Source of the DNA: Butyricicoccus_A sp945486175
GTDB taxonomy: Bacteria > Bacillota > Clostridia > Oscillospirales > Butyricicoccaceae
NCBI GenBank assembly: GCA_945829445.1
Contig: CALZUY010000024.1
Coordinates: 1 to 24,227, forward strand
Direction of reading: 5' to 3'
Length of the DNA: 24,227 nt
Shown: positions 17,488-24,193 of the stretch, piece by piece
How positions within the stretch are numbered: the stretch's first letter is position 1
How the letters are laid out: every line of letters begins with the position of its first letter
The notes under the pieces: generated by a model
Told to the model about the DNA's origin: nothing
Database searches by the model: none
What the model saw: the letters and a program-made list of their open reading frames with translations, nothing else
Translations under genes and position numbers: made by a program

Positions 17488-17516
17488 AGTATATAACAGC
17501 GTCATGGAAAAGTCAA
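17488..17516 (-). promoter_or_regulatory. Promoter of the tRNA-Phe/Gly operon
   Basis: TTGACT (17516-17511), 17 nt, TATACT (17493-17488) on the minus strand, about 100 nt before tRNA-Phe. The match is strong, as expected for stable RNA. The transcribed leader contains a small hairpin GCACT-GCAAA-AGTGC and may be processed off. Confidence 0.85.
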
Positions 17517-17580
17517 GAACTTTTTTCGACTTTTTTCAATTTTTTCTGTTTCTGCCAGGATGCGTGATCGATACAGGTCC

Positions 17581-17609
17581 TTGCCAGCCTGCCCGGAACA
17601 TGCTATGAT
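17581..17609 (+). promoter_or_regulatory. Promoter of the PsiE-like gene
   Basis: TTGCCA (17581-17586) and TATGAT (17604-17609) are exactly 17 nt apart, about 39 nt before the ATG on the plus strand. It is divergent from the tRNA promoter. Confidence 0.8.
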
Positions 17610-17647
17610 AGCAGCATATCACAATAAATAACAACCAGGAGGTATCC

Positions 17648-18055
17648 ATGAAAGTTTTCTCTGTTTCTGGGAATCTGTACAAAGCAGCATGCATTCTCGA
17701 ATTATTCATCGGTATCTGTGTCCTTGTGCTGTGCATTGTATGCGGCCTTGGCATGATCGTGCCATTCGAGCCGCTGCACAGCCTGGGCAATGCCAAAACC
17801 TTTCAGGCGGGGCTGGGCAATGCCAGTTATATTATCATCGGCGTTGAGTTCATCAAAATGATCGCCAGCCACAAAGTCGAATCTGTCCTCGACATCATCG
17901 CGTTTGCCCTGTCACGTGAAATGATTGTACATGAAACCACACCGCTGGAAAACCTGCTGACCGTTTTCGGCGTTGCACTTCTGTTCTTTATCCGCAGGTT
18001 CCTGAACACAGCTCCTCCGGAGAAACAGGCAGGCACAACTGCGGAACACGAATAA
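17648..18055 (+). CDS. Small integral membrane protein, PsiE-like
   Basis: A 135-residue protein with four hydrophobic segments at about 12-37, 58-73, 79-95 and 101-118, ending in a polar cytoplasm-like tail. The spacing and the sequence GVEFIKMIASHK then VLDIIAFALSREMIVHE resemble the phosphate-starvation-inducible E family (PsiE, PF06146), whose function is unknown. AGGAGG lies 5 nt before the ATG, a strong ribosome site. It is the only plus-strand gene apart from a decayed integrase fragment, transcribed alone and closed by a terminator shared with the convergent permease gene. No Pho-type operator was recognised. Family assignment is from pattern memory; a generic small membrane protein is the alternative. 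Confidence 0.8.
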   Translation: MKVFSVSGNLYKAACILELFIGICVLVLCIVCGLGMIVPFEPLHSLGNAKTFQAGLGNASYIIIGVEFIKMIASHKVESVLDIIAFALSREMIVHETTPLENLLTVFGVALLFFIRRFLNTAPPEKQAGTTAEHE

Positions 18056-18062
18056 AAAGATG

Positions 18063-18105
18063 AAAAGATGCCTTGCGGGGAACAAGTCTCCGCAGGGCAT
18101 CTTTT
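18063..18105. terminator. Bidirectional terminator
   Basis: A 16-bp stem (AAAAGATGCCTTGCGG, 18063-18078, with 18090-18105; one T-G pair) has T runs on both strands. It serves the PsiE-like gene on plus and the permease gene on minus. Confidence 0.9.
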
Positions 18106-18147
18106 ATAATTTGAGGTCAGCTTTATCAGCTCAACTTCATGCGCAAA

Positions 18148-19092
18148 TTACTTGGTCTTTGCAGCAGCTTCCTTGCGGCGAGCCTTTGCTGCCATGGACT
18201 CACGGGTAACATCGAGCAGAACTGCACCGATGATAACCAGGCCGAGAACCATGTTCTGGATCGAGGAATCGATTGCCAGCAGCGTGAAGCCGTTGCGCAG
18301 GGTTGCGATAACCAGAGCACCGATCAGAGTGCCTGCCATGGTGCCCTTGCCGCCCATGAACGATGCGCCGCCGATGACACAGGATGCGATTGCGTCGGTG
18401 TCGTACGGCTGGATTGCATTTGCACCGTTGCAGATGCCAGAACGGCCGACGGATACGATGCCTGCCAGACCTGCCATGAAGCCGGAAACGACATAGCAGA
18501 ACGTCAGAACGTTTGCAGAGTTAATACCGGACAGACGGGTTGCTTCCATGTTGCCGCCTGCACAGTAGATGGAACGGCCCAGTGCGGTGCGGGTCAGCAG
18601 GATGTGCATGATGATGTAGATCACAAGCAGGACAATGAAGCTGACCGGGAAACCGCCGATAGTAGCGGAGCCGAGAGCGGTAACGCCCTTCGGGAAGCCG
18701 GAAATCATCTGGGAACCGGTTACCAGCAGCGAAGCGCCCCACAGGAAGTTCTTCATGCCGAGGGTGGATACGAACGGATGCGGCAGATGCAGGCGGGTCA
18801 GCAGCAGGCCGTTGATCAGGCCGATTGCAGTGCCTGCAATCAGTGCAACGATAATCAGAATGAATGCGTTGTTGATGCCAGCCTTAACCATCATGCCCAT
18901 GATGCAGGCACAGAAGGTTGCGTTTGCGCCGACCGAAAGGTCGATACCTGCGGTAATCAGGCAGAGCAGCATGCCGCTTGCCAGAAGTGCAGTAAATGTG
19001 GTCTGCTTCAGAACAGACATCAGGTTGCTGTAAGTAAGGAACTTATTGCTGCAGATCGTCAGAACGACGCACAGGATAACCAGTGCGAGCAA
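18148..19092 (-). CDS. RbsC-like sugar ABC permease, missing its normal N-terminus
   Basis: A ribose/sugar ABC importer membrane subunit of the BPD_transp_2 (RbsC) type: a chain of hydrophobic helices with the family segments ITAGIDLSVGA, FVSTLGM, GGNMEATRLSGIN, and GGASFMGGKGTMAGTLIGAL. It ends in a basic tail. Homologues begin some 10-25 residues earlier. Here the frame upstream of LLALVILCVVL reads into symporter DNA, hits a stop, and offers no ATG or ribosome site; the listed start is a TTG at 19092, and an internal ATG is at 19020. No RbsA ATPase or RbsB binding protein is in the window, so it cannot work alone here. It is probably a pseudogene or an assembly artefact, though most of the protein is intact. 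Confidence 0.8.
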   Translation of the reverse strand: MLALVILCVVLTICSNKFLTYSNLMSVLKQTTFTALLASGMLLCLITAGIDLSVGANATFCACIMGMMVKAGINNAFILIIVALIAGTAIGLINGLLLTRLHLPHPFVSTLGMKNFLWGASLLVTGSQMISGFPKGVTALGSATIGGFPVSFIVLLVIYIIMHILLTRTALGRSIYCAGGNMEATRLSGINSANVLTFCYVVSGFMAGLAGIVSVGRSGICNGANAIQPYDTDAIASCVIGGASFMGGKGTMAGTLIGALVIATLRNGFTLLAIDSSIQNMVLGLVIIGAVLLDVTRESMAAKARRKEAAAKTK

Positions 19093-19970
19093 TGTACCAA
19101 GAACAGTGCACCCTTCTGAGCTTCCTTCAGATTCTCAGCGGCAAGTACACGCTGAATAAAGGACTGATGTGTGCACCATGCCTGGAATTCGAGGAAAATC
19201 AGGCCAGTGATAACAGTCAGCCACGGAACAGAAGGCGGCAGTGCATCGATCGGAGCGATCGAGTTCAGCTTTTCCGGATAGGTGTCGATCAGGTAACGGA
19301 CGCCGTCAAACATACCGTTGCCGCCAGCCGCTTTGCCGAGTACGTGGAACGCAAGGAACGGAATCATCAGACCGCCAATCAGGAGGCCGACGCCGTTGAC
19401 CGTATCGGAAACTGCGACTGCTTTCAGACCGCCAAAAATAGCATAAATGGAACCGATAAAGCTGATAATGACACACAGGATTACAACTGCCTGGAATTTC
19501 GTCAGGCCGAGCAGGCCGGATACATTGAAGATATTCTCAAATACAAGCGAACCAGAATACAGAATAACCGGAATCTGGATGACCAGATACATGATAATAT
19601 ATGCAATGCTGAACCACAGCTTGGCGCTGCGGTCATAACGAATGCCGATCAGCTCCGGGATGGTGGTGATGCCGCTCTTGAGGTAACGCGGCGCGCCAAA
19701 CAGTGCCAGTGCAATCAGGCCGACTGCTGCGACAACCTCAAATGCAAGCGGGCTCATGCCGATGCTCCAGGTCTGTCCGTTGGTGCCGACCAGCTGCTCA
19801 GCTGAAAGGTTTGTCAGAAGCAGAGAACCTGCGATGACAACGCCCGGAAGTCCACGTCCTGCGAGGAAATATCCTTCTGTTGTGGTCTGGTCATCGCCCT
19901 TTGTCTTGACATAGGAGATAACTGCAACCATCACTGTGAAGAAAATAAATGTTACTAACGTCCAAAGCAT
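19059..19970 (-). pseudogene. Sodium:solute symporter, truncated after about 290 residues
   Basis: The N-terminal part of a sodium:solute symporter (SSS, SglT/YidK-like), which moves sugars or similar solutes with Na+. Helices start at MLWTLVTFIFFTVMVAV, followed by GYFLAGRGLPGVVIAGSLLL and NLSAEQLVGTNG, hallmarks of the family. WCTHQSFIQRVLAA and ENLKEAQKGALF (to about residue 290) are near the middle of a normal protein of 500-550 residues. From about 19101 the sequence is that of the rbsC-like gene in another frame, adding about 13 foreign residues before a stop at 19059. The ribosome site is weak. It follows the isomerase gene by 211 nt. A shortened symporter of this kind should not transport. 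Confidence 0.85.
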
Positions 19971-20014
19971 AAGTTTATTTTTCCACTCTTTCTATTTTGT
20001 TTTATCTATTCTTC

Positions 20015-20034
20015 TGTACTTTCCCAAAAGTACA
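20015..20034 (-). other. Small hairpin before the symporter gene
   Basis: TGTACTTT and AAAGTACA form a perfect 8-bp stem with a 4-nt loop, 45 nt upstream of the symporter ATG. There is no T run, so it is not a terminator; it may affect mRNA stability or translation. Confidence 0.45.
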
Positions 20035-20075
20035 ACATTCAGCCCACTCTCCCGCTTATCTCTGGCAGACAGCAG

Positions 20076-20135
20076 GGCGAAACGCATGGAAAAGGAGTAA
20101 AGGAGCAGTTTTGGAGAGAGATCCATGCGTCCGCC
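20076..20135 (-). other. Long-loop inverted repeat between isomerase and symporter genes
   Basis: ACGCATGGA (20082-20090) and TCCATGCGT (20122-20130) are perfect 9-bp arms, extended by GGCG/CGCC after a small internal loop to 13 bp. The 31-nt loop is pyrimidine-rich on the minus strand, with CTCC repeats. No T run follows. It may be an mRNA-processing or stability element inside the operon. Confidence 0.5.
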
Positions 20136-20181
20136 GTTTCACTGCCGCTGCAAATACCGGAGGGGTAAGGATATAGCTGAA

Positions 20182-21129
20182 TCAGTCAAAGTCGCACGGC
20201 ATTGCTTCCTTGAGCACTGCGGTGGACTTCTTCAGGCCGGTGAGTGCCGGCATGGTGAGATCTTCCATCTCCTGGCTGATCGGGCCGTCATAGCCAGCCA
20301 TGCTCAGGCAGGACAGGAATTCCTTCCACCAGCGGACATCATGGCCATGGCCGAGCGCAACATAGTTCCAGGTGCGCTGTGCAAACTTGTCGATGGTCTT
20401 GGTGTCAAGTACGCCGTCCGGTCCGATGTAGTTGGTCTCCATGCGGACATCCTTGGCATGGACATGATAGATGCGGTCAGCGCCCAGCTTCTTGATCGCA
20501 GTGATCGGATCGCCGCCCATCCACATCAGATGGCTCGGGTCAAAGTTCATGCCGACCATCGGGCCGACTGCATCGCGCAGGCGGATCAGCGTCTCCGGAT
20601 TGTAAACCATCTGGCAGCCGTGGTTCTCAAGCGCAATCTTCTCAATGCCATTTTCCTCTGCCAGCTTGACGGTCTTCTTCCAGTACGGAATCAGAACCTC
20701 TTCCCACTGCCAGTTCAGGATCTTGGTGGTGATCGGCGGCCAGCTGGTGACAATCCAGTTCGGCGTGGTGTCGGTCGGAGAACCGCCCGGGCAGCCGGAC
20801 ATCATGACGATTTTCTTGACACCCAGCAGTCCTGCCAGCTTGAAGGTCTTCTCAACAACTTCCTGATGCTGTCTGCCCTCTTCATTCGGAGCCAGCTGGT
20901 TGCCGGAGCAGTTGAGCACTTCCAGAATCAGGCCGCGCTTCTCGATGGCATCCATGAAGTTCTTGCGGGTTTCCTCGCTTGCAAGCATTGCATCGAGATC
21001 GATATGCGGAGCCTGGGACCAGTTGCCGCAGGCAATTTCAATGGATTCATAGCCCAGTGCTGCGACGGTGTCGAGCATCTCCTCAAACGGCATGTAACCC
21101 AGACAATCAGTATTCAGGCAAAATCTCAT
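20182..21129 (-). CDS. Sugar-phosphate isomerase/epimerase (xylose-isomerase-like TIM barrel)
   Basis: A 315-residue protein of the AP_endonuc_2/xylose-isomerase-like family, which includes IolE, IolI, tagatose epimerases and similar enzymes acting on sugars and inositols with a divalent metal. The likely metal ligands are E168 (IALENHG), D197 (NFDPSHLMW), H224 (HVHAKD) and E287 (ISQEMED), each near a strand end of the barrel. The start at 21129 (MRFCLNTDCLG) has AAGGA with 8-nt spacing; an upstream extension in frame is rejected. It follows the Gfo/Idh/MocA gene by about 98 nt, a partnership typical of inositol, sugar or sugar-acid catabolism. The exact substrate is unknown. Confidence 0.88.
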   Translation of the reverse strand: MRFCLNTDCLGYMPFEEMLDTVAALGYESIEIACGNWSQAPHIDLDAMLASEETRKNFMDAIEKRGLILEVLNCSGNQLAPNEEGRQHQEVVEKTFKLAGLLGVKKIVMMSGCPGGSPTDTTPNWIVTSWPPITTKILNWQWEEVLIPYWKKTVKLAEENGIEKIALENHGCQMVYNPETLIRLRDAVGPMVGMNFDPSHLMWMGGDPITAIKKLGADRIYHVHAKDVRMETNYIGPDGVLDTKTIDKFAQRTWNYVALGHGHDVRWWKEFLSCLSMAGYDGPISQEMEDLTMPALTGLKKSTAVLKEAMPCDFD

Positions 21130-21227
21130 TGTTCTCATCCTTTCAGGTCGTTTTTTGTGCGCCGCCATGCGATATACAAAACTGTGTACACACGGCGGCG
21201 CAGTATGGAAGTAGATGAACTGACGAC

Positions 21228-22238
21228 TTAATACTTATAGAAGTCCGGCATCGGATCGTACTCAACCGGAACGATGGTCTGCGTATCACGTGCCTTGGAA
21301 GCAGCAGCAGCAGCAACCTGGCAGCAGTAACCGTCCCATGCATTCGGGCCATCTACGCGGCCTTCCTTGCAGCCGTTGATCCACTGCTGGATCTCAGTGT
21401 TGTATGCATCGACAAAACGGGTGGAATAGTCTGCATCAACTGCATTGCCGCGAACGGTGTTTGCCAGAACCTCAATGGTTGCCGGCTTCGGCAGGTTCAG
21501 GATTGCATCCTCGCAGACAACTTCGCAGCGGATGTCATAGCAATGGCCGTTGTTTACAAAGGACTCAACGTCGATGCGCACACCCGACTCAGTGGTCAGG
21601 ATCATGATCTGCGGATCGTGCAGGCCTTCCTTTGCCTTGCGGGTGGACTTGCCGTAACGAACTTCAGCGGTCTTGTAGTTCTCGCCCAGCAGCCAGCGCA
21701 GAACGTCCAGCTCATGAACCATGGAGTTCTCTACTGCGGAAGAGTTGTCCCAGTCACCGACAACATCTGCATTACGATGTGCACAGTGCAGCAGCAGCGG
21801 CTCGCCGTACTTGCGGTTAACAATGGCATCCTTCAGCTGCTTGTAACCAGCGTCATAGCGGCGCATAAAGCCAACCTGTACCAGCGGCTTGCCAGCTTCC
21901 ATCTCAGCGGCAATGATGCGCTTGCAGGCATCTGCCTTCGGTGCGAGCGGCTTCTCACAGAATACATACTTGCCAGCCTTGATTGCTGCAGTAACGTACT
22001 GCTCATGATAAGCGTCTGCCGTGGTGTTGATGATTGCATCGATGTCCGGGTCGTTGATCATTGCGATCGGATCCTCATAGCCCTTGATACCGAATTTTTC
22101 AGCCACCGACATGCCGAAAGCTGCTGCCGGATCTGCACATGCAACGACTCTTGCACCCTGCAGTCTGGTGTTGATGCGCTCAATGTGCGTGCGGCCGATA
22201 CCACCGGTACCTACCAATCCAATTCTCAATTCGCTCAT
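21228..22238 (-). CDS. Gfo/Idh/MocA family oxidoreductase, inositol-dehydrogenase-like
   Basis: A 336-residue NAD(P)-dependent dehydrogenase. The Rossmann motif is LVGTGGIG (8-15) and EKP at 95-97 carries the conserved lysine K96. The second domain has NSMVHELDVLRW (171-182), close to inositol 2-dehydrogenases. H175 matches the catalytic histidine. The residue four before it is N171, where B. subtilis IolG is reported to have Asp172. The start has GGAGG with 8-nt spacing. It opens the operon with the isomerase-like gene and a symporter and lies behind a long leader. IolG-type myo- or scyllo-inositol oxidation is the nearest guess, but this superfamily is broad. Confidence 0.88.
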   Translation of the reverse strand: MSELRIGLVGTGGIGRTHIERINTRLQGARVVACADPAAAFGMSVAEKFGIKGYEDPIAMINDPDIDAIINTTADAYHEQYVTAAIKAGKYVFCEKPLAPKADACKRIIAAEMEAGKPLVQVGFMRRYDAGYKQLKDAIVNRKYGEPLLLHCAHRNADVVGDWDNSSAVENSMVHELDVLRWLLGENYKTAEVRYGKSTRKAKEGLHDPQIMILTTESGVRIDVESFVNNGHCYDIRCEVVCEDAILNLPKPATIEVLANTVRGNAVDADYSTRFVDAYNTEIQQWINGCKEGRVDGPNAWDGYCCQVAAAAASKARDTQTIVPVEYDPMPDFYKY

Positions 22239-22706
22239 TTGAATAACCTCCTACTGTATTTTGCAGATTTATCACACCTGCCGGTATCCGACAGGATTAT
22301 GATCGTATGTCCCTTCTTCCCGGCATACCGCTGGCAAGGTCGGTATGCCGGATAAAAGGGCTAGAAAAGAAGAGAAGAAACAGGGAATGCAGGGTGAACT
22401 CACATGCCCTGGTCATAAAGGAGCCTTTTCGGGTCCTGCCCCGTCCGGCTCATATTGTCCGGCTTTTATTTTGCAGCTTGTGGGCAAAGTTCGCAGAATT
22501 CCGATAAAAATACATTCTGCCGGTCTTTTTCAGTTACAATTCATAACAAAAGATTTGCTGCCCTTCCGCCTATGCTGCACCGCTGCAGGCTTTGTTTTTA
22601 ACGATTTCTGCATTGGGCTGTTTGTGCACAATGTGGTGAACAATTGCACAGTTTTTTGATGATTTTTTGTGTTTATGTTTGTATTTGTTATCTTTTCTTA
22701 ACTTCT
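22239..22706 (-). promoter_or_regulatory. Long structured 5' leader of the oxidoreductase operon
   Basis: The best promoter places the transcript start about 470 nt before the oxidoreductase ATG. No gene is seen in the stretch. It can fold into several hairpins: GCAGAAT/ATTCTGC, GAGCC/GGCTC enclosing CGGG/CCCG, CAGG/CCTG with GTGA/TCAC, a perfect 11-bp CCGGCATACCG/CGGTATGCCGG stem (22320-22351), and an 8-bp stem (22277-22295) some 40 nt before the ATG. The palindrome TTGTGCACAA is at 22622-22631. ATACCG occurs in both of the last two hairpins and could compete for the same CGGTAT arm. It matches no riboswitch class that I recognise. Confidence 0.5.
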
Positions 22707-22712
22707 GAGCAT

Positions 22713-22718
22713 ATTATA
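22713..22718 (-). promoter_or_regulatory. Probable -10 box of the sugar operon
   Basis: TATAAT (22718-22713) on the minus strand is a perfect -10 hexamer. No good -35 is found 16-18 nt upstream (AACAGA at 17 nt), which suggests activator dependence, fitting the AraC-type gene just upstream. Confidence 0.55.
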
Positions 22719-22824
22719 CACAGAATCAGGGGCTATCTGTTAGTTCATTTATGCTCGGTTTCCCTTGGATTTCTCATGGAATTTTTCAAAAATTATAAAA
22801 ATCTGCTTTTTAGCTCCTATTTCC

Positions 22825-22852
22825 CAAAAAAAGGACGGCATCTCAGCCGTCC
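22825..22852 (-). terminator. Terminator after the AraC-type gene
   Basis: GGACGGC (22833-22839) pairs with GCCGTCC (22846-22852), with a 6-nt loop. On the minus strand it is followed by seven or more T residues. It lies 30 nt past the regulator stop. Confidence 0.85.
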
Positions 22853-22881
22853 CTCAGGTATTTCTATTTTTATTTCTGCTT

Positions 22882-23730
22882 TTACGCCTCGCTGTCGCGG
22901 AAATGCTTCCGATATTCCCGCGGCGAAATTCCGATATATTTTTTAAATGTCGATGTCAGATGGCAGCTGCTGCCAAAGCCCAACTGCTCCTCAATCACTC
23001 CGATCGGCAGGTCCGTTTCTGACAAAAGGCTCTGTGCCTCGCCGATTCTGCGCAAAACAATGTATTGCTTGGGTGAAATACCGGTTTCTTTTTTAAACAT
23101 GTGAGATAAATAGGATGCACTGATATGGAATTCCTGACAGATTTCTTCCATGCGAACCGGTTCTGTATAATGTACATCCAGATAGCTGGTGATATCGCGC
23201 ACCATCATCTCTGTCCGCTGTACAATCTGACTGCGGCTGTCCTGCTCCTGAATCTGAAACTCCTGATATGTAAGCATCAGCAGGGTAAGCGCAAGCTGCC
23301 GCCCCAGTTCCTGTTCCTTCAGCACAAACATATCATAAATATTTGGCATCATGACACGCACCATCTCTTTAAACCGGGTCAGCGGCACAACCGGGCGATG
23401 TGTCGATGGAACAATACAATTTTCCGGCAGTCCCGGAATGCTGACGCCTGACAGCGCAACACAATAGGTTTCAATGGTATTCTCTAAAAAAGCATGTTCC
23501 CCGTGCAGTGTATTTGCATTGCAGATAACAAGATCACCTTCACCTACAGCGTATACACGGCTGCCAACACGATACCGGCCTTCACCGCGGTAAATATACA
23601 GCAGCTCCACGGAATCCTTATGCTGATGCAATGTATGGGCATGTTTCTGCGTATAAACCAGATCAACATAATAGACGCCTGTCAGTCTAATAGATTCTGT
23701 TGGAAACGGAAACTGCCTGTTTGTGTCCAT
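22882..23730 (-). CDS. AraC family transcriptional regulator
   Basis: A 282-residue regulator. Residues of about 10-140 form a cupin-like sensor domain with the His-rich start HAHTLHQHKDSVELLYIYRGEG and CNANTLHGEHAF, where a sugar would bind. The C-terminal 100 residues are an AraC/XylS double helix-turn-helix: ISASYLSHMFKKETGISPKQY then IGVIEEQLGFGSSCHLTSTF and FKKYIGISPREYRKH. The start at 23730 is chosen over an in-frame extension because GGAGG is 7 nt upstream. It has its own promoter and terminator and lies next to the oxidoreductase operon, which it probably activates in response to a sugar or polyol. Confidence 0.92.
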   Translation of the reverse strand: MDTNRQFPFPTESIRLTGVYYVDLVYTQKHAHTLHQHKDSVELLYIYRGEGRYRVGSRVYAVGEGDLVICNANTLHGEHAFLENTIETYCVALSGVSIPGLPENCIVPSTHRPVVPLTRFKEMVRVMMPNIYDMFVLKEQELGRQLALTLLMLTYQEFQIQEQDSRSQIVQRTEMMVRDITSYLDVHYTEPVRMEEICQEFHISASYLSHMFKKETGISPKQYIVLRRIGEAQSLLSETDLPIGVIEEQLGFGSSCHLTSTFKKYIGISPREYRKHFRDSEA

Positions 23731-23834
23731 TCCTATCCCTCCTTTGTTTATTGTTTTCCTGACAAATCTCTCTTCCGGCATCTTCTTTTATTCGATACCG
23801 TCCACCAAATATCAGACCACAAACCATGATTCAC

Positions 23835-23901
23835 GTTCGTACCGAACAACTCGTAAATACGATCTTTATTATATCATACCATTTTTGTTATTTATGGTAA
23901 A
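23835..23901 (-). promoter_or_regulatory. araC-type gene promoter and inverted repeat
   Basis: TTTACC (23901-23896), 17 nt, TATGAT (23878-23873) on the minus strand, with an overlapping TATAAT at 23873-23868. Just downstream, GTTCG-TAC-CGAAC (23835-23847) is a perfect inverted repeat that could be an autoregulatory operator. The leader to the ATG is about 135 nt. Confidence 0.6.
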
Positions 23902-23921
23902 GCTGAAAACCTGCCTGACCA

Positions 23922-24168
23922 CATACCTTCTGTTTCGGTACTCTCATTGTCAAAGCTGTACAGCGCAATACGGGTCATTCCCAGGTGAATATGATCCACC
24001 GATATCTATTCCAACATTTTTGATGCTGACCGAAAGCAACTGGCGCGAAAAGTCAACGAACAGTTCTTTTATCCTGAAACGAAAAAAGCAGCCGAACCAG
24101 AATCTGTTGTGGATGAATCCACGCAGAAACTGATCCAGCTGCTGCACAAAGTCATGAAAAAAGCCTGA
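23922..24168 (+). pseudogene. Tyrosine recombinase (integrase) C-terminal remnant
   Basis: The plus strand encodes, in two frames, the end of a phage/ICE-type tyrosine integrase. Frame one (from 23922) reads HTFCFGTLIVKAVQRNTGHSQVNM in two adjoining pieces, containing the H-x-F and GHS active-site regions. Near 23994-23997 one extra base shifts the frame, after which TDIYSNIFDADRKQLARKV continues to a stop at 24166, with the presumed catalytic tyrosine in DIYSN. A few residues are also missing between HTF and the VKAVQ helix, and nothing recognisable of the catalytic arginine domain precedes it. The stop lies inside the tRNA terminator, 25 nt from the tRNA end. It is a dead relic, with no other element genes in view. 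Confidence 0.8.
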
Positions 24169-24190
24169 TTCCTTTACAGAATCAGGCTTT
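24157..24190 (-). terminator. Terminator of the tRNA-Thr gene
   Basis: AAAGCCTGATTC (24160-24171) and GAATCAGGCTTT (24179-24190) form a perfect 12-bp stem. On the minus strand six T residues follow. It begins 3 nt after the tRNA CCA and contains the integrase remnant stop codon. Confidence 0.85.
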
Positions 24191-24193
24191 ACA

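Noticed and set aside
18110..18140. Possible second copy of the tRNA-Thr 3' end as an attachment site (GAGGTCAGC and CAGCTC near the permease stop)
   Set aside because: Only short scattered matches occur; the T loop and acceptor do not align, so it is not an att repeat.
23723..24133. 136-codon plus-strand open frame across the regulator promoter and integrase relic
   Set aside because: It crosses the AraC promoter and reads the integrase remnant in a third frame. The recognisable integrase peptides lie in the other two frames.
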